Positions 20,678-20,887 of a stretch of DNA of 20,887 nt are shown here, piece by piece. Both the position numbers and the translations under genes were made by a program. Origin of the DNA: JBBDXA01 sp040902585 (lineage in GTDB: Bacteria > Planctomycetota > Phycisphaerae > Phycisphaerales > Phycisphaeraceae); assembly GCA_040902585.1 (NCBI GenBank), contig JBBDXA010000165.1:1-20887 (forward strand). The letters run 5' to 3'. The notes beneath the pieces were generated by a model. The model worked only from the letters and a program-made list of their open reading frames with translations. It made no database searches and was not told where the DNA came from. How positions within the stretch are numbered: position 1 is the stretch's first letter; every line of letters starts with the position of its first letter.

Positions 20678-20887
20678 CTACGGCGTCGCAGCCGGTCGCT
20701 TGCCCTTCTTGATGAGCTTGATGATCAGAAAAATGGAAAGCAGGCTCAGGCCGACGACCGCGGCGAAGAGCTTCAACTTCAGCGGATCCTCCCACACGGA
20801 GGCCACGACGCCGGTTGTGGCGCCTGCCGGCCCGCTCTTGCTGCCCGCGATCTGCGCTTCCGTCGCGGCGGCGGCGGCAAGCGTGGG
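20678..20887 (-). CDS. C-terminal fragment of a SctJ-like membrane protein
   Basis: The last 69 codons of a gene that runs off the right edge of the window, read in frame from base 20887 to a TAG at 20678. After an Ala/Gly/Ser/Thr-rich stretch come VWEDPLKLKLFAAVVGLSLL and SIFLIIKLIKKGKRPAATP: one membrane helix followed by a short basic tail of about 14 residues. SctJ, the inner ring lipoprotein of injectisomes, ends this way. FliF, its flagellar counterpart, carries a long cytoplasmic tail that binds FliG, and that tail is absent here. The ring-forming domains lie outside the window, so the identity rests on position, topology and tail length only. Confidence 0.5.
   Translation of the reverse strand, partial: PTLAAAAATEAQIAGSKSGPAGATTGVVASVWEDPLKLKLFAAVVGLSLLSIFLIIKLIKKGKRPAATP

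Noticed and set aside
20598..20795. Minus-strand 65-codon open frame
   Set aside because: It overlaps the SctJ-like fragment in another frame; the latter encodes a clean membrane helix, this one an Arg/His-rich shadow.
9757..20887. Plain flagellar fli/flh operon
   Set aside because: Gene order alone would also allow it. The SctQ-type protein, the injectisome-like ends of SctR/SctT/SctU, the short SctJ-like tail and the lack of recognisable fliG and fliL argue against it. It is not fully excluded because of the FliO-like gene.

Overview
The window is G+C-rich, gene-dense bacterial DNA that most likely comes from a planctomycete, possibly the class Phycisphaerae. The main evidence is the DUF1549/DUF1553 haem-motif protein followed by a Tat-exported DUF1501 protein, a gene pair highly expanded in Planctomycetota. 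The lineage is inferred from gene content only. All but the first gene are on the minus strand. No stretch longer than 300 bases lacks a gene, and I saw no tRNA, rRNA, CRISPR array or insertion sequence.

Left part (1-8.4 kb): a plus-strand MFS-type membrane protein (48-1421) converges on a minus-strand group across a long hairpin. The hairpin is interrupted by a G homopolymer and a 10-N assembly gap. In transcription order the minus-strand group is an FtsW-type SEDS glycan polymerase (8412-7213), a secreted beta-propeller-like protein (7062-6097), the DUF1549/DUF1553 protein (6048-3781), a DUF433/DUF5615 toxin-antitoxin-like pair (3714-3026) and the DUF1501 protein (3026-1572). The toxin-antitoxin-like pair sits between the two planctomycete partner genes and is coupled to them by one-base stop/start overlaps.

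Middle (8.4-9.7 kb): a bidirectional stem-loop terminator and a secreted outer-membrane-barrel-like protein. This protein may be the last gene of the large cluster upstream.

Right part (9.7-20.9 kb): one minus-strand cluster encoding a type III secretion export apparatus. In transcription order it holds a SctJ-like C-terminal fragment running off the edge, a SctK-position protein, SctL/FliH, SctN/FliI ATPase, SctO/FliJ, SctP/FliK-like, a SpoA protein of SctQ type, a FliO-like protein, SctR/FliP, an unknown secreted protein, SctS/FliQ, SctT/FliR and SctU/FlhB. Gene order, the single SctQ-type protein, the very short tail of the SctJ-like fragment, and motifs in SctR, SctT and SctU point to a non-flagellar (injectisome-type) system. 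The FliO-like protein is a flagellar hallmark, so the combination is unusual. No needle, translocator, secretin, SctV or effector gene is visible, so its job cannot be deduced here.

The most striking non-coding signal is that almost every gap between the type III genes holds its own family of short tandem repeats. The period is mostly exactly 7 bp, each gap has a different unit, and the arrays are often paired as inverted arms. Genes directly behind these arrays tend to lack a Shine-Dalgarno sequence, while the tightly packed genes of the same cluster mostly have one. The other gaps of the window have no such arrays.
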